Source: Poronia punctata (lineage: Eukaryota; Ascomycota; Sordariomycetes; Xylariales; Xylariaceae). Taken from it: DNA of 64,000 bases. The stretch is from the NCBI GenBank assembly GCA_022579005.1, contig MU401469.1, forward strand, positions 186,001-250,000, given 5' to 3'. The notes beneath the pieces were generated by a model that worked only from the letters and a program-made list of their open reading frames with translations, did not search any database and had not been told where the DNA came from. A program made the translations under genes and the position numbers. Of this stretch, positions 1 to 14,173 are shown piece by piece (position 1 is the stretch's first letter; each line of letters begins with the position of its first letter).

Positions 1-3000
1 GATTTTGGTTCACAAGACCCCCAACCGTGTTACCGCTTATCTCGAAAAATCCTAGGGAGGCTGGGGGATACAAACATGGGGACAACCTCGTGTGTGTTAT
101 CACGCATTTTTGCGGAGTATGCCTGCACGAAAGCTGCACTTGTGGTGGTATCGTGACAGTCGTCAATCACCGAGCAACGGTATACTTGCAGCAGATCATG
201 CAAACATGAGGCGATATTGCTGTACCGGTCTCCCAAGTTGTGTAGGCTTTTGGAACTGAGCGACACTCCTATCCTAGATCATACAAGTATGTCGAAACGC
301 GGCGCGCACCTCGGAACCGCCTCGAAATCCTGTCGAGGGGATAGAACGCCTTAGAAATAGCATCGCAGTCGAGGCTCGGGGCATCAGAGCGACATCGACG
401 ACATCCCCTCATACCGACAATCAGCCTCGTGCCGAATTCTCTGCCATGTATAGTGGAGTCATCGCTTGATGGACCACATTTTGCGGCGCAGGTGTCGTAG
501 TATTGTCGTAGCAAATGTGAGAATACGTGAATTGTGTTGGTTCTCGGGGATGGAGAGCATCCCGAAGTGGGGACCTCATGATTGGCTACCAATGAGTTGC
601 TGAACCTGCCGGTCCGGTGGATGACGGCGTGTGGTAGGGAGAATACGAGCACAGGGAGTTCACTAGGTTAGGTTATGTAGGTACTCGTACATTGGAAAGC
701 ATACTTTCATGTACATAATCTTGAGAACTGAACTAGGTAGCGCCTCAGAGTCTGGCGTCCCCCAAGGATCTCGGCGAAATCTGAGTCGTGGACGTCGTAA
801 GTCTCACCGATGAACTTAAGTACTGGGCCTTATCCTACAGGATGCTGGCCATTAGAGGGCCCCCTAAAAAAGTATTAATAGGTGAAGCGTCCAACTACTT
901 TACATACTGGATGTTTGAGAATTTATACCAGATATGAAATATAACGACTGGGTACAGGCATTTCTCTTGAATCCTTATAATTAAAGAGAAATTGGGGGAT
1001 GGTAAGACGTGGTGTACTGTGATAACTGCTTTCCTTTGACTGTATGGGGCCCGTGGTTGGTTTCAAGCTTGTTGCTTGGGAGAAAACTCTCCGGTGCTAT
1101 CAGGGGCCCCTGAAAATCCCCCTGGTGTGGCTCGATTGGAACTTGACTTTAGCCTACCTAGGATGGGATTACTTTATGCTGCTGGCTGGTCCCTGATGTG
1201 AAATTTGGATAAGCTTACTCGTAAGCTTAACAATGCATGCCTACCTATTTTATACACCATGTCAAAAGTAAACCCCAGAATATATCGAAGCTTAATGCCT
1301 TGAAAAAAATACCTATGATGCCTTTGACAGCTGAGTTACGGGAGCTTCTTTGAAGTAGAACGCAAAACGGATACCTCGGAGGCTAAGGTAAGTAGTGGAT
1401 GACATCATGCATGGCTTAGGTCCACGTACACAGTACCTAGATATGTACCTCTCCGAGTACGCTAGGGAATGTAAATAATCCGATCAAGAGCTGTTGCTGA
1501 TGGACCTTTGCTCATGGCTGTCTAGACCATTTAGCGTTTCCACTATGTAGACTAGTACCTACGTGTACACGTAGATCTACGTTGTAGAGATTCAAATACC
1601 TAACCTACTCGTAGGTCAGAGATCTAGCAATATAGAAGATGGCGATACCTACTCGTAAGTAGATTCCCTTGCCTACCCTAGGAGGCAACCAAGGAAAAGA
1701 TTGGTGCCCTGTCCGAAGGCCGAGAGACGATAACATCGTACAAGGACTGCAACTGTACGCGTACAAGGATTAGCACATTCCACGATAGTAAGCACATGGT
1801 TTGCTGGAAAGATTCTACGTAGCGGTACCCCGAAGTGTATCATCCATCTGTCTGTATCATGTTCCGTAATCCCAAGCCCAGCACAATATCACGATACTAC
1901 ATAGTAACTGTAAAAATGGTTACAGAGGAGATTAATGATACATATACCGAGGGTACTTGGTTGACTATACGTGTCTACCAAAGTACCTATACGCTTTTGT
2001 AGTGTTCCTACTGACGATTTAGATGTAAAGGCCCCTTTTATCTGAAACAACAGTTATGCATTACAAATGCAAGGTGAGCTTCCTTATCTACGCCCACTCC
2101 TTTTTCATACCTATTGGGCCATTAAATACAACTTAACCTACAAACATGTACGTGTGTTTAGATAAACGTGCCTATCCGCCCAATGTTTATAATGCTTCTA
2201 CTTGTATTTTGGCAGCGTCTGTTTGATATGTAATGCTGTACGTGGTGGGTGGCCTAAAAAAAGGGCACCTGGTCAGGTCACTTTGCTTAGATAAGCAATA
2301 AGGCTATACCTAGAAAAGCGATGATCCTCCCTCCTGCTACCTAGACTTTGTATCTCGTTTCTATTGCCAAAACAAGTACTGCGGCCTGCCAAGAGTCCTA
2401 TTTGCCTGTGGAGTTTTGGCCCAAAATACTTGACCAGGTGCCCTTTTTTACGCAACCCACCACGTAGGTAAATAACAAGATGAGTAAAAACCACTGATGG
2501 AGATAAAAACCTAACCTTGGGTTACTTGGTAGGTACCGTTTACCTCTTTTACAAGTAATTCCCTGTCTGGTCTGTGGCCTAGATTACATCTTAGCTAGGC
2601 TCAAACAAGCTATCAAGCTTATAGCCCTGTCTGGCTGCCTTCTTCCCACCCCTGCGGCGTTTTTCGCCAACTTGTACCTGCCAAATAAAGATCTATCCCT
2701 GTGGTCGCTTGAACGACAAAAAGAAAAACAGAGGACAGCCATCCATCGTATCGCCGTGGTGAATCCACCTTCCGTTACTAATAACGCCATATGTCTCCAC
2801 TCAGCACTGTCCCCTCGGGTTGCGAGGTCTTTAGTAGCACTTGGCACACATCGTGTGGCAGTGGATCGCACCACCTTAACCACTAGAACCAGAGTGTACC
2901 AGCACAGCATGACACCGAGCTCATGATACAAGCCTGTGTGCCTGTGAGATCAGAAGGATAATTCTGTATTGTACGGTATCCATCTGGTCTTGAGAAACAG

Positions 3001-4278
3001 AGCGTCGGAAAACTAAGCAATGGTGTAGCAGAGGCAAATAGTTAAATCAATGGATTAACCTTATGTCCTATGTACTTACTTACCCAGTCAATTTATTCTC
3101 CTGTCTTATTAGGTACGGCCCGCCCGGTACGAGTTAGGTACTAACCTTCCTACTTGTAGGTAGGAGTATGGCCTGTTCTGTCCACCCGGGCTTTGCCTGT
3201 GCATGATGCATCTGTGTACCCGTTGCTGTCATTACCTGTACTGGTAAGTATACAGCCCATAGCAACCTTCTTCTTTTTCCCCTTTCCCATATCCTGTTTC
3301 CAACTTGTTTTTATCATTTTACATGTACCTGTAATCTACCTACCTATTTACCTACAGTGGCCTAACTGCCCGCCTAAAAGCAGCCACAGGAACCGGAAAC
3401 CACTAGCATTATCCTCCGTTGCGAGACTAACTGGGGTACCCTGGTAGCCTGCGCGCTACGTACCGTACCTTGGATAACGGGTACATTGTCCCTGAAAGCG
3501 CTTCCACTCTTGCACCAACTGAAAGCATTCTCCCCCAAGCCAGCCTGCGCCAGCCACTAAAATTCCTGGCCCTTTTTTCCATCTTCTTCACTCAACCCGA
3601 CCGGCCCTCAATTCCTAAACCCTCTCTTTTTCCACTCGGGAGGTTTGGATCACAAGCCGCAAAACAGCCATCCTCGTTGTCCATACACTCTCTTTCCGAC
3701 AGCAGGAGACGGTCTAGCCGAAATATCTCTTTTTGGTCATCTAAAAAATCCCAAGAGCAATCAGCTCATCAACTCACTGTCGTTCTCTCGGGTCTGTTCC
3801 GATCGTCGATTTCGAAGCGTCGTAATAACGACCGGCCTTCACCATTGCACCGCCCATTTGATCTTTTAGATATCGTAGACACGACAATGAAAAACGACGT
3901 TGCTCGTGCTCTTGGAAGTTACTAGTGATCCAGTCGAGGCGGGCAATTGGCACGGATAGGGAAGAATTGGTCGGCTCTGCTCGGTCTCCGCTATATACGT
4001 ACCCGTACAGGAGAGCGATCTACAAACGAAAAGACAGGAAACAAGACCAGAGGGACTGGCGTGTCGGCTCACGGCGAGAGTAGATCGTGGTATGTTGGCT
4101 TCTAGCTGGATTATGCTGGCCGCTCTCCTGGCAGGCTACCAAGCCACGGGGTGTTGAGCTATGCCGTATTATCTGTCGTCCTTGGTTCTTCTCCTTTGCC
4201 ATATCAGTGCGCAGTGTGAGCTGACCGACCCTTTCTAGGGTTTCTTCCGTCGTTGATATTTGCAATATCTTTCCAGCT
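1..4278. other. Gene-poor left flank
   Basis: I see no convincing gene here. The open frames are short, unrelated to any family I recognise and not joined by plausible splice sites. The stretch holds the inverted-repeat element at 2239-2466, several short palindromic words of the CTACTCGTA type (about 1215, 1605 and 1649), and from about 3250 onward pyrimidine-rich tracts that look like promoter and 5' leader sequence of the WSC gene that follows. Confidence 0.6.
2239..2466. mobile_element. MITE-like element with ~35-bp terminal inverted repeats and TA ends
   Basis: The left arm at 2239-2275 (TACGTGGTGGGTGG at its edge, then CCTAAAAAAAGGGCACCTGG inward) is matched in reverse complement by the right arm at 2431-2466, with only a few mismatches and one length difference in the A/T run. 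Both arms abut a TA dinucleotide, as expected for Tc1/mariner/pogo-type insertion into TA. The 155-bp core encodes nothing recognisable, so the element would be non-autonomous. I found no second copy in this window, so repetitiveness in the genome is untested. A chance hairpin of this length and fidelity is unlikely. Confidence 0.6.
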
Positions 4279-5619
4279 ATGGCTCGCTCTCGGTCCATAG
4301 TACCTTGGGTGGCCCTTGCGGCCGCCCTCGTTGGTGCGACACTCGTCCAGTCGCTCGAATACTGCGCCAACTTTAACGCTGGCGAGACACCTAAAAGTAT
4401 GGTAATTAGAAATCCTGATTTTGGCATTTTCTAACTGGTTATTCTGCAGACAGTAGCATATACCAGTCCAACGGACTCTGCCGCGACTTTTGTAATGAAA
4501 GATCGTACGCATTCGCCATCATCCAGGCGTTCGACTGTTTTTGCGGTGACTACATACCGGATCCCCACAGTCAAGTCGACACGGGGAGGTGCAACCGAGC
4601 TTGTCCTGGATGGCCGGACGAGACATGTGGTGCCAAGGGTCTATACCAATACATCTTGCTAGACTCGCAACCATCTGGCACGAAATCAGGCGAAGTGCCT
4701 ACACCAACTGTAAGTACACTTGAAATTCCCTCGTTATCAGTTTCGGTCTCCTTTTCAGTATCTTCCTTCAAACAAAGGCCTACAGAGGCAGTGCCTTGTC
4801 TACCACGTCGTCGTCCTGCTGCTGTTGTTGTTGTTGCTGTTTAATATTGGGGACGACGATTTTAACAGCCCGTTTCAGCATTCAACTTCTACCATTGTGG
4901 AAACCACGAGCACAACAGTCTCCACAGTCGCTACAACGACTAGTAGTAGCTCAGTCATATCTACCAAATCACAGCCTGTATGCCGATAAAGATCACTACG
5001 ATCATCCCTATATTTCCTACTTGTCATTCGACATATGCTCGCCAGTTGGCCGGGCTGTGCTAATAAACGGCTACAGGAGAAGAACCCCACTGGCCCAGCG
5101 TCCTCTAGTACTGCCCCAGGGACTACCGTCAAGACAGTCACTGCTGGTGGGACGGTGAGTATCGTGACGGTAATACCCACGGCAACACCAACCACTGAAC
5201 CCCAAGGTTCGAAGCCCGAGGAAAAGAAGAGCCAGGGGGTCGGCGGCGGTGCGATAGCTGGTATCATTATTGGTGTACTAGCAATCGTCGGCATCATCGG
5301 TCTCGTTGTGTTCTTCGTCCGCAGAAGGCGACAGAGAGAAGAGGAGCTTGGCTCAAGACCTGGAAGCCATACTGGCTCGGCAGGGGTCATGAGCACGCCG
5401 ACAACGGCCATGGCCTCGGTTTGGGATGGAGACAACAACTCGACCGGCCGACGAAATAGTCGTCTGATGCCGCACGACCCACGCATGGATCCGTTTGCGA
5501 CGAATATATATTCACGATTCGAGAACAAGAGCCGAGAAAGCATCAACACGTTACAAGACAACCAGGACTACTCGAGGAAAGTACTCCGGCCGACAAATCC
5601 CGATCCGGACGACGACTGA
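4279..5619 (+). CDS. WSC-domain single-pass membrane protein (cell-wall integrity sensor-like)
   Basis: Likely exons are 4279-4396, 4450-4709, 4879-4977 and 5077-5619, giving about 339 aa; all phases close. Order: signal peptide (about 1-25), a cysteine-rich WSC domain (about 27-115; starts LEYCANF and continues SIYQSNGLCRDFC, then AFDCFCGDY), a Ser/Thr-rich stalk (about 125-200, likely O-mannosylated), one transmembrane helix (about 217-240) followed by RRRRQR, and a cytosolic tail of about 95 residues ending DPDDD. This is the architecture of Wsc1/Slg1-type sensors, which monitor wall stress and signal to Rho1 in yeast. That role is known for the family, not shown here. The third exon is uncertain: an acceptor at 4758 instead of 4878 also keeps frame and would insert 40 residues with a Leu run. 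Confidence 0.85.
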
Positions 5620-8600
5620 GAGGGCAGGGTGTCCATACGTGTGCTCTTGTAGAATATCAAACGAGGGCTCATCGACGAACATGGAACCTTTTTCTTCTTT
5701 CACGTTAATTTATCACCGCCTCCTAGCAGTGCATTAGGAGGGCTTCCTTTCGAGATACCAGGAACGGCGTTTTAGGACATTGGGATTTTCAAGAGCAAAA
5801 GACTTGATTTGCACGAACACACACAAAAAGCGCATGAGAAAGCGATGACTTGGTTTATTTTCCGATTATTTGTTTGCTGGTCCTGTCGGCTAGAGCGCGC
5901 TCCACACAGCACTCGCATTTGGCCCCTCGCATGTTCTGTTTCCGACGTCTCTGGACAGGGGATGGCAAACTGCCTAGGGCAATTATTAGATGGGAATGAA
6001 TGGCGAAAGGGAAATGTCGGATAGGATTTCGAGATTGGGTTTTAAGCATCGGTCTCTTGGGTTTGACACTTTGCGGCTGGATGGGAAAGGGAAGGTCGGG
6101 TTCAGGTGGCATTATCAGCAAGGGATACGACACGGGAACGGAACCATTACGTTCATCCCATGCGGATCAGCGCAGCAATCATGGCGGAATAATGCCACGG
6201 AATACCGGCGTCGGCGCGGCGGCGGTTGATATGAAGGTACATAAAGAGACAGACGACGGGCACGTCATGTGGTGTAGTGTCAACTACGAACATAATTCTA
6301 CATCCTATACAAGCTACAGTATACTAATCATTTTATTGCCCGTCGCTTTTGAATCCATGTCCGAAAGCACCTCGGACAGAAGTTGTGACAAGTAGGCGGA
6401 AAGTGGCGCGGACTACCTATGTTCTATCGAGGTTGGCGTTGTTCATATTATCTCAAACAGGTTCGTGAGAAAAAAGTGGTTTGTCCAGTCACTTCCATCG
6501 GTATCTATTTTCTGATTCCAGTCATCTATTGACAATTGTATATCCATGTAAAATCCTGTTTTCAAGTAAGCCGCCCTGGGCGTTGTGCCCGGATGTACGA
6601 GTACAGCGAGGTCTCGACAGGGATGTGCTTGGATACAAGCAAAAGCTGGACCCGACCAAACTATGAGCTCGGAAGCTCTCACCCAGCTCAGAGCTTAACT
6701 TGTGGGTAATCAAGGTAGGTAGAGCTGACTGAATCGTTGGTTTTTTAAGGGTAGCTGATTCAGTTGTTGATCTAGATAGGAAGCTATTTTCGGTTCAGAT
6801 TACGTCTACAAGTAGTGTGTGTGGTTGGTTGGTTGGTTGGTTGGTAGGTAGGTCGAGGGGTTTTCTTTCGCTTGTTTGATGTAATTGTGCCTATGACTGT
6901 GCCTGTGCCTGTGCCTGTGACTTGTAAGTTGTGACGCAAGGTGCGATAATGGTGGAATTTTAATTTTGGTCAAACGAGGTATTGCTAATGTCGTAGTGTA
7001 TTGTATTACTGTCTGGTCTGACTTTATGACTTTATAGTGTGTATGTGTGCCTGCTATTCTTGTTATGTCACTGGTTAAAAAAGAAAATAGGGGAGAGAGG
7101 AATGTTAAGTGTCTGTTATATTTGTTGATAATACCCTACTACCGGTACCCCTTTCCCCCTCCCCCCTTTCTTCCTGATATAGATGGCTTGTTTTTTTTTG
7201 TGGTTGGTAAACGCCCTGGTTTGCTTTTGGCAATTTGGGGTCACTGCAAGGGTTTACATAAGTACCTAGGTTAGGTTAGGGAAAGTACGGGATGTGAGCG
7301 GGAATTATAGGTACGGCCCTAACCGCGTCTATTTGTACCTAAAGTATATGTGCTTTATGATGCAAGGATGTTGTAGAGGAGGATAACCTCTTTTTTATAT
7401 TTTTTATTTTTTTCCCTCGCAGCAATAGTCATATATGTAGGTACCCCTTATATATACTGTTAATATATTTCAAGTTGAACTATTTACGAGTATAGTAAAC
7501 GCTTGTTGTTCAGTTCATGTGAAGGGTGTACGGTATCATATTATAGTCACAGGCTGTCGTGATCAGATAATTTGTCTGGTACCTACCTACCTATGTAATT
7601 ACCTACCCCTTCTTGTCGGTTGCTAAGGTAGGTAATCGACCGGACAGCAGATCGGTTATGTAAGGGGTAGTTAGGGTATCCCCGGACCAGCGTGCTTAAT
7701 GGTAGGTAAGTACGTACGACAACTCTAGATAAGTGATGATGAATTTAATAACTAGGACAGAAAATTCAAGTGTGTAACCGGTGTTACACCTACTCACTCC
7801 TTGTCCGAGTTGGAAAAGACGCGTGGCAGGTGATACGCCGTATCACCCCTCCATTGCTAAACTAGCCAGTAAGGAGCAGACATGAAATTTATATATATAT
7901 AGTGGTAGATTTATTTGCCTAGATGTTTGTTTTAAAAGCGGTGAAGATGGCGAGCCCCTATTTTTTGACTTGTGGTTTGTGTTGTGTTATGTTTTGATAT
8001 TAAAAGAGGCAAGTCGGGTCTGTGGTATAGGTGCTTGCCGTTGTATTCCTAGGATATATTACTAGGTAGCTTGTAATCCACAGATCGTGTCCGGGCTGTG
8101 ACGGTGATGGGGTCGGTGGGATCCTTTTCGAAGGTACTTGTTAGAAAAGTATGTAAAGGATACACTGACCGATGTCGAGTAGTGTGACACGGGATCCGAA
8201 ATCGATGCTTTCTGGTATTTCTTTTGTTTATCCCCTTTCTCGTCATATGACTATATAGTCTTGCACACATGTTTCCCTACCTTATTTAGTAATGACTACC
8301 GTATTGGAAACATAGTGTAGGTAGGCCTGCAGACTGGCAACCGACTTGCGCACATCTCAACTTTAAAGGCTTAAAAGAGGGCCATTTATTTCACTCCTCC
8401 TCCTCCTCCTCCACGACGCTTATAAGTAATGATGACCTCGGTTGAGTTTTGCACCCGGCGCCGAGCGCAGTAGAATCGGTCATCAACCACACGCGCCGGG
8501 ACGACATGCGGTGCTGGTAGGTTTAGAGAGGATGTAGAGCAGGAACGGGTGGCAAGAAGTGGAAGGAGCAGCCCGGACGGACGCGGAAATCAACCTAACC

Positions 8601-10424
8601 TCCGGAGTATCAAGCCCGGACGGCTTACCGGTAGGTAGAATACTCGGGCTTTCGAGTCGAACAGCAGCAGACAATCCTACCTTATTTTTTTGGCAGCGAT
8701 AACGACTTATAACGGTCGCGGATCCGTTACGGCTACCCTTAAACCGAAGCGATTTTGAGTAGAACTTCTTACATTTCAGGGAGGCCTAGAAAGGGCGATA
8801 CGCTTTCTACAAGGCATAGAACAAGTGTAATGAGTTTGAGGGCATTAAACTCAACTAGAATGACTGTCGAAGTATTTATTAGGCTGTCAACCCCTTCTTA
8901 AAAGGGTACTTAGGTAAAGGGATAGATGAATACATATCCACGCCTAGGTTAGGAAACCCTCTGGTACCAGAACCGTATTTACGATGCCCATAAAAGCACG
9001 GTAGTGCAGATGTTTATTATACAGAGGTTATCCGAAGCAACAGAGAAGGGCTCACTCAACTCGGTGCGTTATCGGCCTTTTAGGGAGTGTGCTCGCGAAC
9101 GGTCGAAGATGATGCATCGTCAAGATAGGGGGGCACCACTGCCATGGTGTTTGTCGTCTACTAACAATATTTGGACATGGCAAAACACCGCCCTCGATAT
9201 TATATCGACTAGAAGTGCTTCTATCCCTAGTTTGCCATTCTGAATTCTTCATTCATATCGATGTTCGACTACATCCGTAGAAAAGACATAGGTCTCTGCC
9301 ACTTTGTGTATCGCCCGGAGACGTTACAAACTTAAGTGGACATCGCTTTGCTGTCCACATGACAGTCGTATTATAACCTGCCACCGGAATGGATGATTCA
9401 GCCAACGGACGAACGGCTAGGAATTGAGACATTTATGATCCAAAACTCTTTATCGACATTCTGTCCAAGGTTAGCATTTCGACAGGCGCTGTTTTGCTGT
9501 CGTGGCATTCGGGCAGTGTTGAGCAGCTCAGCCTCAATTTGACGCAATAATCTCCAAGTGATCTCCTGGTTCGGATCTCAAAGACGTTAATGGCTAGGTA
9601 CTTAGTAGATTGATGAGTGCTTTTAAAGGGATATGCGTAGTGGGGTAAGTCCCGTAATAAAGTGGCTTGGCATTCTTGCCGAAAGCCTTGTGGGTCCAGT
9701 CGACTTCATTTGGCGCGACAAAGACAACCAGAACAGCTTGCTAGCCAATGAATACTGAGATTTTGCCTCCGTTTTAGCTCACGGTCAGGCGGGTAACGCA
9801 CCTGACGTGTACCTACTCGTAGGTCTTCCCCATCGCAGCCGCTACCAACACAGCTGTACGTTGGCAGTTCTAACCCGACAATTTTACCTGGATCCTACAA
9901 GCCCTCGTCGTCGCAAACCTCTGTAGAGTTTTAAGAGTTTGTATTTTGCGCAACTGCTGTCTTTCTTTAGGTGCGCACATTTGCGATTACTAGGTTCCTT
10001 GGTTTGTGGCCCACGTTCCTACAGCCAGAGAGTACATCCTACTGGTCTGCTTTACCCCTTTGCTAACCACATGCAACGAACCAGCTGCCAGCTCCATCGC
10101 ATCGTTCTACAGGTACAACTTGGAAACGTAACCAACCTTCGTTTCCGTCCAACTGCCCAACGTACACGTATTTCACAATCACCCGATACCCATTTCCGAT
10201 TCACGAGTTTCGCAAGATCTATCGTATGTCTACACCATTTGGTGATACATAGTCGATACCGCTCGATTCCAAGACGACACACCTCGATAGACGAAACCCA
10301 AATAGTTCACCACTAGCGCCGACCATTCCGCCCTGCCATTAATTACCATTAGTAGCAGCCAAGCGGCTGGACAAGCCTTTTAGCTGCCCATCATTTCGCA
10401 TGCCGCACGGCAACGAGAGACATC
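5620..10424. other. Long intergenic spacer
   Basis: I see no gene. It contains a GGTT run near 6823-6845, a hexamer TGTGCC repeated about 6899-6919, a CCT run near 8395-8413, a small hairpin near 9337-9360, and many TACCTA/TAGGTA words. The last few hundred bases before 10425 are the likely promoter and leader of the Ost-alpha-like gene. Confidence 0.55.
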
Positions 10425-12404
10425 ATGGGCTCTCCAATATGTAACTCGACGCTGGAGGATATGGATAGTATGTTATACTTTGCGCATGCAGACGACCTTC
10501 CCTCGGTAGCATTGCTATCCTGGCTCTCGGCCCTCACGCCTTGTTGAAAGGTGCAAGGTGCAAGGTGCGGCGGCGGGGATCTGGCTATAACTGCGCTGCG
10601 CTGGCGGACTGGGAATCGTCATGCTGACCGTCGTCTTGCTCTGCAGTTTCCGAGGACAAACTTGTCCACAACCTGACCTTTCACCAACTGGCGTTGATCG
10701 TTGCGGGCGGTTCGACCATACTCGCCTATATCGTGAGCTTCTTCCTAATGTGGCAGCATGCGCTCAACTATACGAAACCCCGTGAGCAAAAACAGTACGC
10801 CGGCACCGATCCCTCGACGTCCTATCCGATATATTTCTGGCATGTAGAGGCTAACTACGAGCAACAGCATCATTCGAATCCTTTTCATGGTGCCTGTATA
10901 CGCCACCTCGTCTTTCCTCTCGCTTTGGTACCACAAGTACTCGGTGTACTTTCAAGTCATCAGTGAAGCGTACGAAGCTTTTGCCATCGCTTCCTTCTTC
11001 GCGCTGATGTGCCATCTCATCGCGCCTGATCTCCACGAGCAAAAGCAGTTCTTCCGACAGCTGCACCCTATCAAGCACTGGATTCTACCGGTCAACTGGT
11101 TTGCGAAGTGCTGCGGTGGACAGCGCGGTATTTGGAGGACCCCCAAGTCTGGGTTGACGTGGTTCAACATAGTATGGGTCTGCGTCTACCAGTACTGCTT
11201 CATGCGTGTTGCCATGACCGTCGTGGCTGTCGTGACGCAACATTATAGGTTATATTGTGAGAGCTCGAACAGCCCAGTCTTTGCGCACATCTGGGTATGT
11301 TCTTCGGTAATTGTCGATGAGGGTTACTTTGCTGAGCTAATATGTCGTCCCCTGTATTAGGTCATTCTGATCGAAGCTATCGCCGTCACTATCGCCATGT
11401 ATGGCATTCTTCAGTGCTACACGCAATTCAAGACACCTTTGGCCGAGCACAAGTTGGGCCTCAAGGTCCTGGCTATTAAACTTGTCATCTTTTTGTCTTT
11501 TTGGCAGACGATTGCCATTTCACTAGCCACTTCCGAGCGTATCCATCTTGTAAGTGCGAATGAGACACTCGCCTACCCGGATTTGAAGGTTGGCATTCCT
11601 AGCCTGCTCTTGTGCGTCGAGATGGCTTTATTTGCCATACTCCATCTATGGTCGTTCCCATATGGACTGTACAAGCCGGGCTCCAAGGCCACATTCTATC
11701 CTACGCCGAACCCAACTTCGGAAGTACCGCCGCTGGAGAACGAGCACGGGCCGAAAATGGGGGGATTCGCCGGTCTTGGGGCATTTGCCGATGCTGCGAA
11801 TGTGTGGGATATCGTGAAAGCGTTTGGGCGAGGAATTCGGTGGTTATTTGTCGGGGTTAAGCACCGCCATGAAGATGCCAGTTATCAGCTCAAAACAGAC
11901 ACGGGTTATCCGATACCCGATGACGGGAAAAGTACGGCACACTTGCCGATTGCGAATCAATTCCGCCGAAGCACTTTCGGCTTGCCGACAGACCCTGGAG
12001 CTCCGTTGCCGGAAGAAAGTGCTGGTCTTATAGAAAACGCTCAGCCCGAGCCGGCAAGCGGGCAGAAAGTACAGACAGGCCCCTACCGGGCATTGCAACC
12101 ACATGAATATCGTGGAACGGCGAACATGGGGCCATACGCACCACTAGAGCCTAGCCCATACTCATCTTATGACGATGATAGGGGCGATATAGGATCAGCA
12201 GTTCCTTACCACCCTGCCTACGATACAAGTTATCATGCCTACAGCAATACGAGACCAGAGGCTGCCACGCCAGGAAGCGAAAGAACAGCAACTGCGGCAC
12301 GAAATTTTAGTAATCCAACTCAAGTCGCGTTTGGGAATGCTTTATGGGGACACCAGGGCAATCAACAAGATCAACAGGACCACCAACGGCAGGGTCCGTA
12401 CTAG
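10425..12404 (+). CDS. DUF300 / organic solute transporter Ost-alpha (TMEM184/LAZ1) family membrane protein
   Basis: Exons 10425-10467, 10647-10794, 10868-11294 and 11361-12404 join in phase to about 553 aa. After a short lumenal N terminus with two possible N-glycosylation sites (NST, NLT) come about seven hydrophobic helices. The junction gives KHIIRILFMVPVYA, a hallmark stretch of the family, followed by SEAYEAFAIASFFALM. The last helix (about LLLCVEMALFAILHLWSF) is followed by a hydrophilic, Pro/Tyr/Gln-rich tail of about 200 residues. Animal Ost-alpha moves bile acids and steroids; plant and fungal relatives are mostly linked to endosome/vacuole membranes and their substrate is unknown. 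The long disordered tail is common in fungal members. Confidence 0.85.
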
Positions 12405-13339
12405 ATGGCGGTTTGTGTGGTAGTACAGGATGGGCTTACAGGCATATTTGATACCCCCTTTTTCGTTGGTCACTAAAGGAGCGATTTAGAAGCGTTTTGC
12501 ATGTATGTCTTGAATGACGGGTCAGACAAAGCTTCGCAGCTGGGGGGCGTTTGGAGTTTCGGGTTAATATGGGATGTGGGTGAGTTGATAATGATATGAT
12601 TGCGGTAGTAGACGGGATATTACGACGTTGGTATTTTTTCGATATTAAAGCTCGACAAGATGGAGAGAAGAGGATTGTTATTCTTAGAGAGGGGATGGTA
12701 GATAGGTCATGTCAGGGATATTCTGATGTATTGAATTGAGTAATGTTCTAAAAACGACTTGTTTGTTCTTGTATGGGCAGGAGGGATGAGTGATTACTAT
12801 GAACCCTGGGGATATACTGAATAACCTTGGCTATGCCTACACGTACGTGTACATGTACATGTATCAGGTTTGACTTAGATTATTTCTTCCTCTTTATTAG
12901 ATTAACATGCTGCTCGACTACACATAGGTATTTGCACTTTCTGAATACGATGTATCTAGATTGTGCCTAGACTGGAGTCTTGCTAGCTATCATAGCTAGA
13001 CTCTTGTATCTTTTAAACATGACCCTGTCACCTAAAAGACACCAGAGAACTTTATCTATTCAAGAAGAAAGAGCCAGAGCCGTTTTAATGCCGAGATGCT
13101 AAAATTGGAAGTGGCAAGATTTCAAGTTCCAACTTCCCACAAAGGAAAGAAAAGCTAGTTTTATCTAGTCTAGTCTAGTCTAGTTTAGTCTAGTTTAGTC
13201 TCTTATGCAAAGAAGAAAAGCGGCGTCAATACTAACTAAGATAGACTTGGTTAGGTAGGTAGGACTGGCGTTCTTTTTTTCCCTAGCCCCTGCCTAAGGT
13301 AGGATGTATTAATAGGTAATTATGCAAGACACCAAGACA

Positions 13340-13379
<40 letters not shown>

Positions 13380-14173
13380 AGTTGAAAGAACAAGGGTGAT
13401 GGATTGGTTCGATTCAGTTTTCTCCCCCCCCTTCCCCCTTGCCCCTGTTTGGCGTCATTAGGTTAGGTACTTCCCTAGGTAATACGGCTTCTGGCCCGGT
13501 CCTATTTTTCTCGATACGATACGATGTGGTCTGGTCTAGTCTGTTCTGGTCTCGCTTGGAACTTGGGTGTTGCCATTGGGGGGTGGGGAGGTGTTGTTCT
13601 GTCGTGTGCCAATCGGAAGTCTGGAGAATACACCATATTACTTGACAAGTTAGTAGACAACAAATACCTGTTTTAATATGTACTCGTACCTTGCATACAT
13701 ACGTCGTGTACGTATGTATGTAGGTACAAACGCCACTTTGAACGTGGTTTATTGTCATTCATGGGCGTCATTTTTTTTTGTTGCTTGGGGTCGGTTCAGG
13801 CACCAGGGGAGGGGGGTGGTGGTTGGGTATGTACCTAGTCTATACAAGTAGGTAGGTTAGATAGATTCTTTTTGATGGAAAAGGGATTTGTTGTATTTTG
13901 CTTTCTTTACCTACCTATATACACCTTTCATCCTTGGACTCATTCTAATCTTTTTTGGAATTGAATTTTTTAGGTTGAGTTTCTATCGCTTTTTATTATT
14001 ACGGGACATTCGTTTAGGAACTCTCTCTCTCTCTCTCTGTCGAACAAAAATCTAAAGTATATCTGATACTTTACTTTTATTAGAATTAGACAGAGCAACA
14101 ACATTCGCTTTTCTTTTTTAGAGAAACCAAATCCAGAATACAATTTACCTACAGGGAAAGAGAATATACAATC
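12405..14173. other. Intergenic spacer rich in microsatellites
   Basis: No gene seen. It holds a TCTAG/TTTAG pentamer array (about 13163-13201), a perfect (GACA)9 run (13341-13376), a CT run (14021-14038), and palindromic ACGTGTAC words near 12840-12862. The sequence just upstream of 14174 is the leader of the GH17 gene. Confidence 0.6.
13341..13376. repeat. (GACA)9 microsatellite
   Basis: Nine uninterrupted GACA units lie in a spacer. A degenerate TCTAG array sits about 150 bp upstream. Confidence 0.95.
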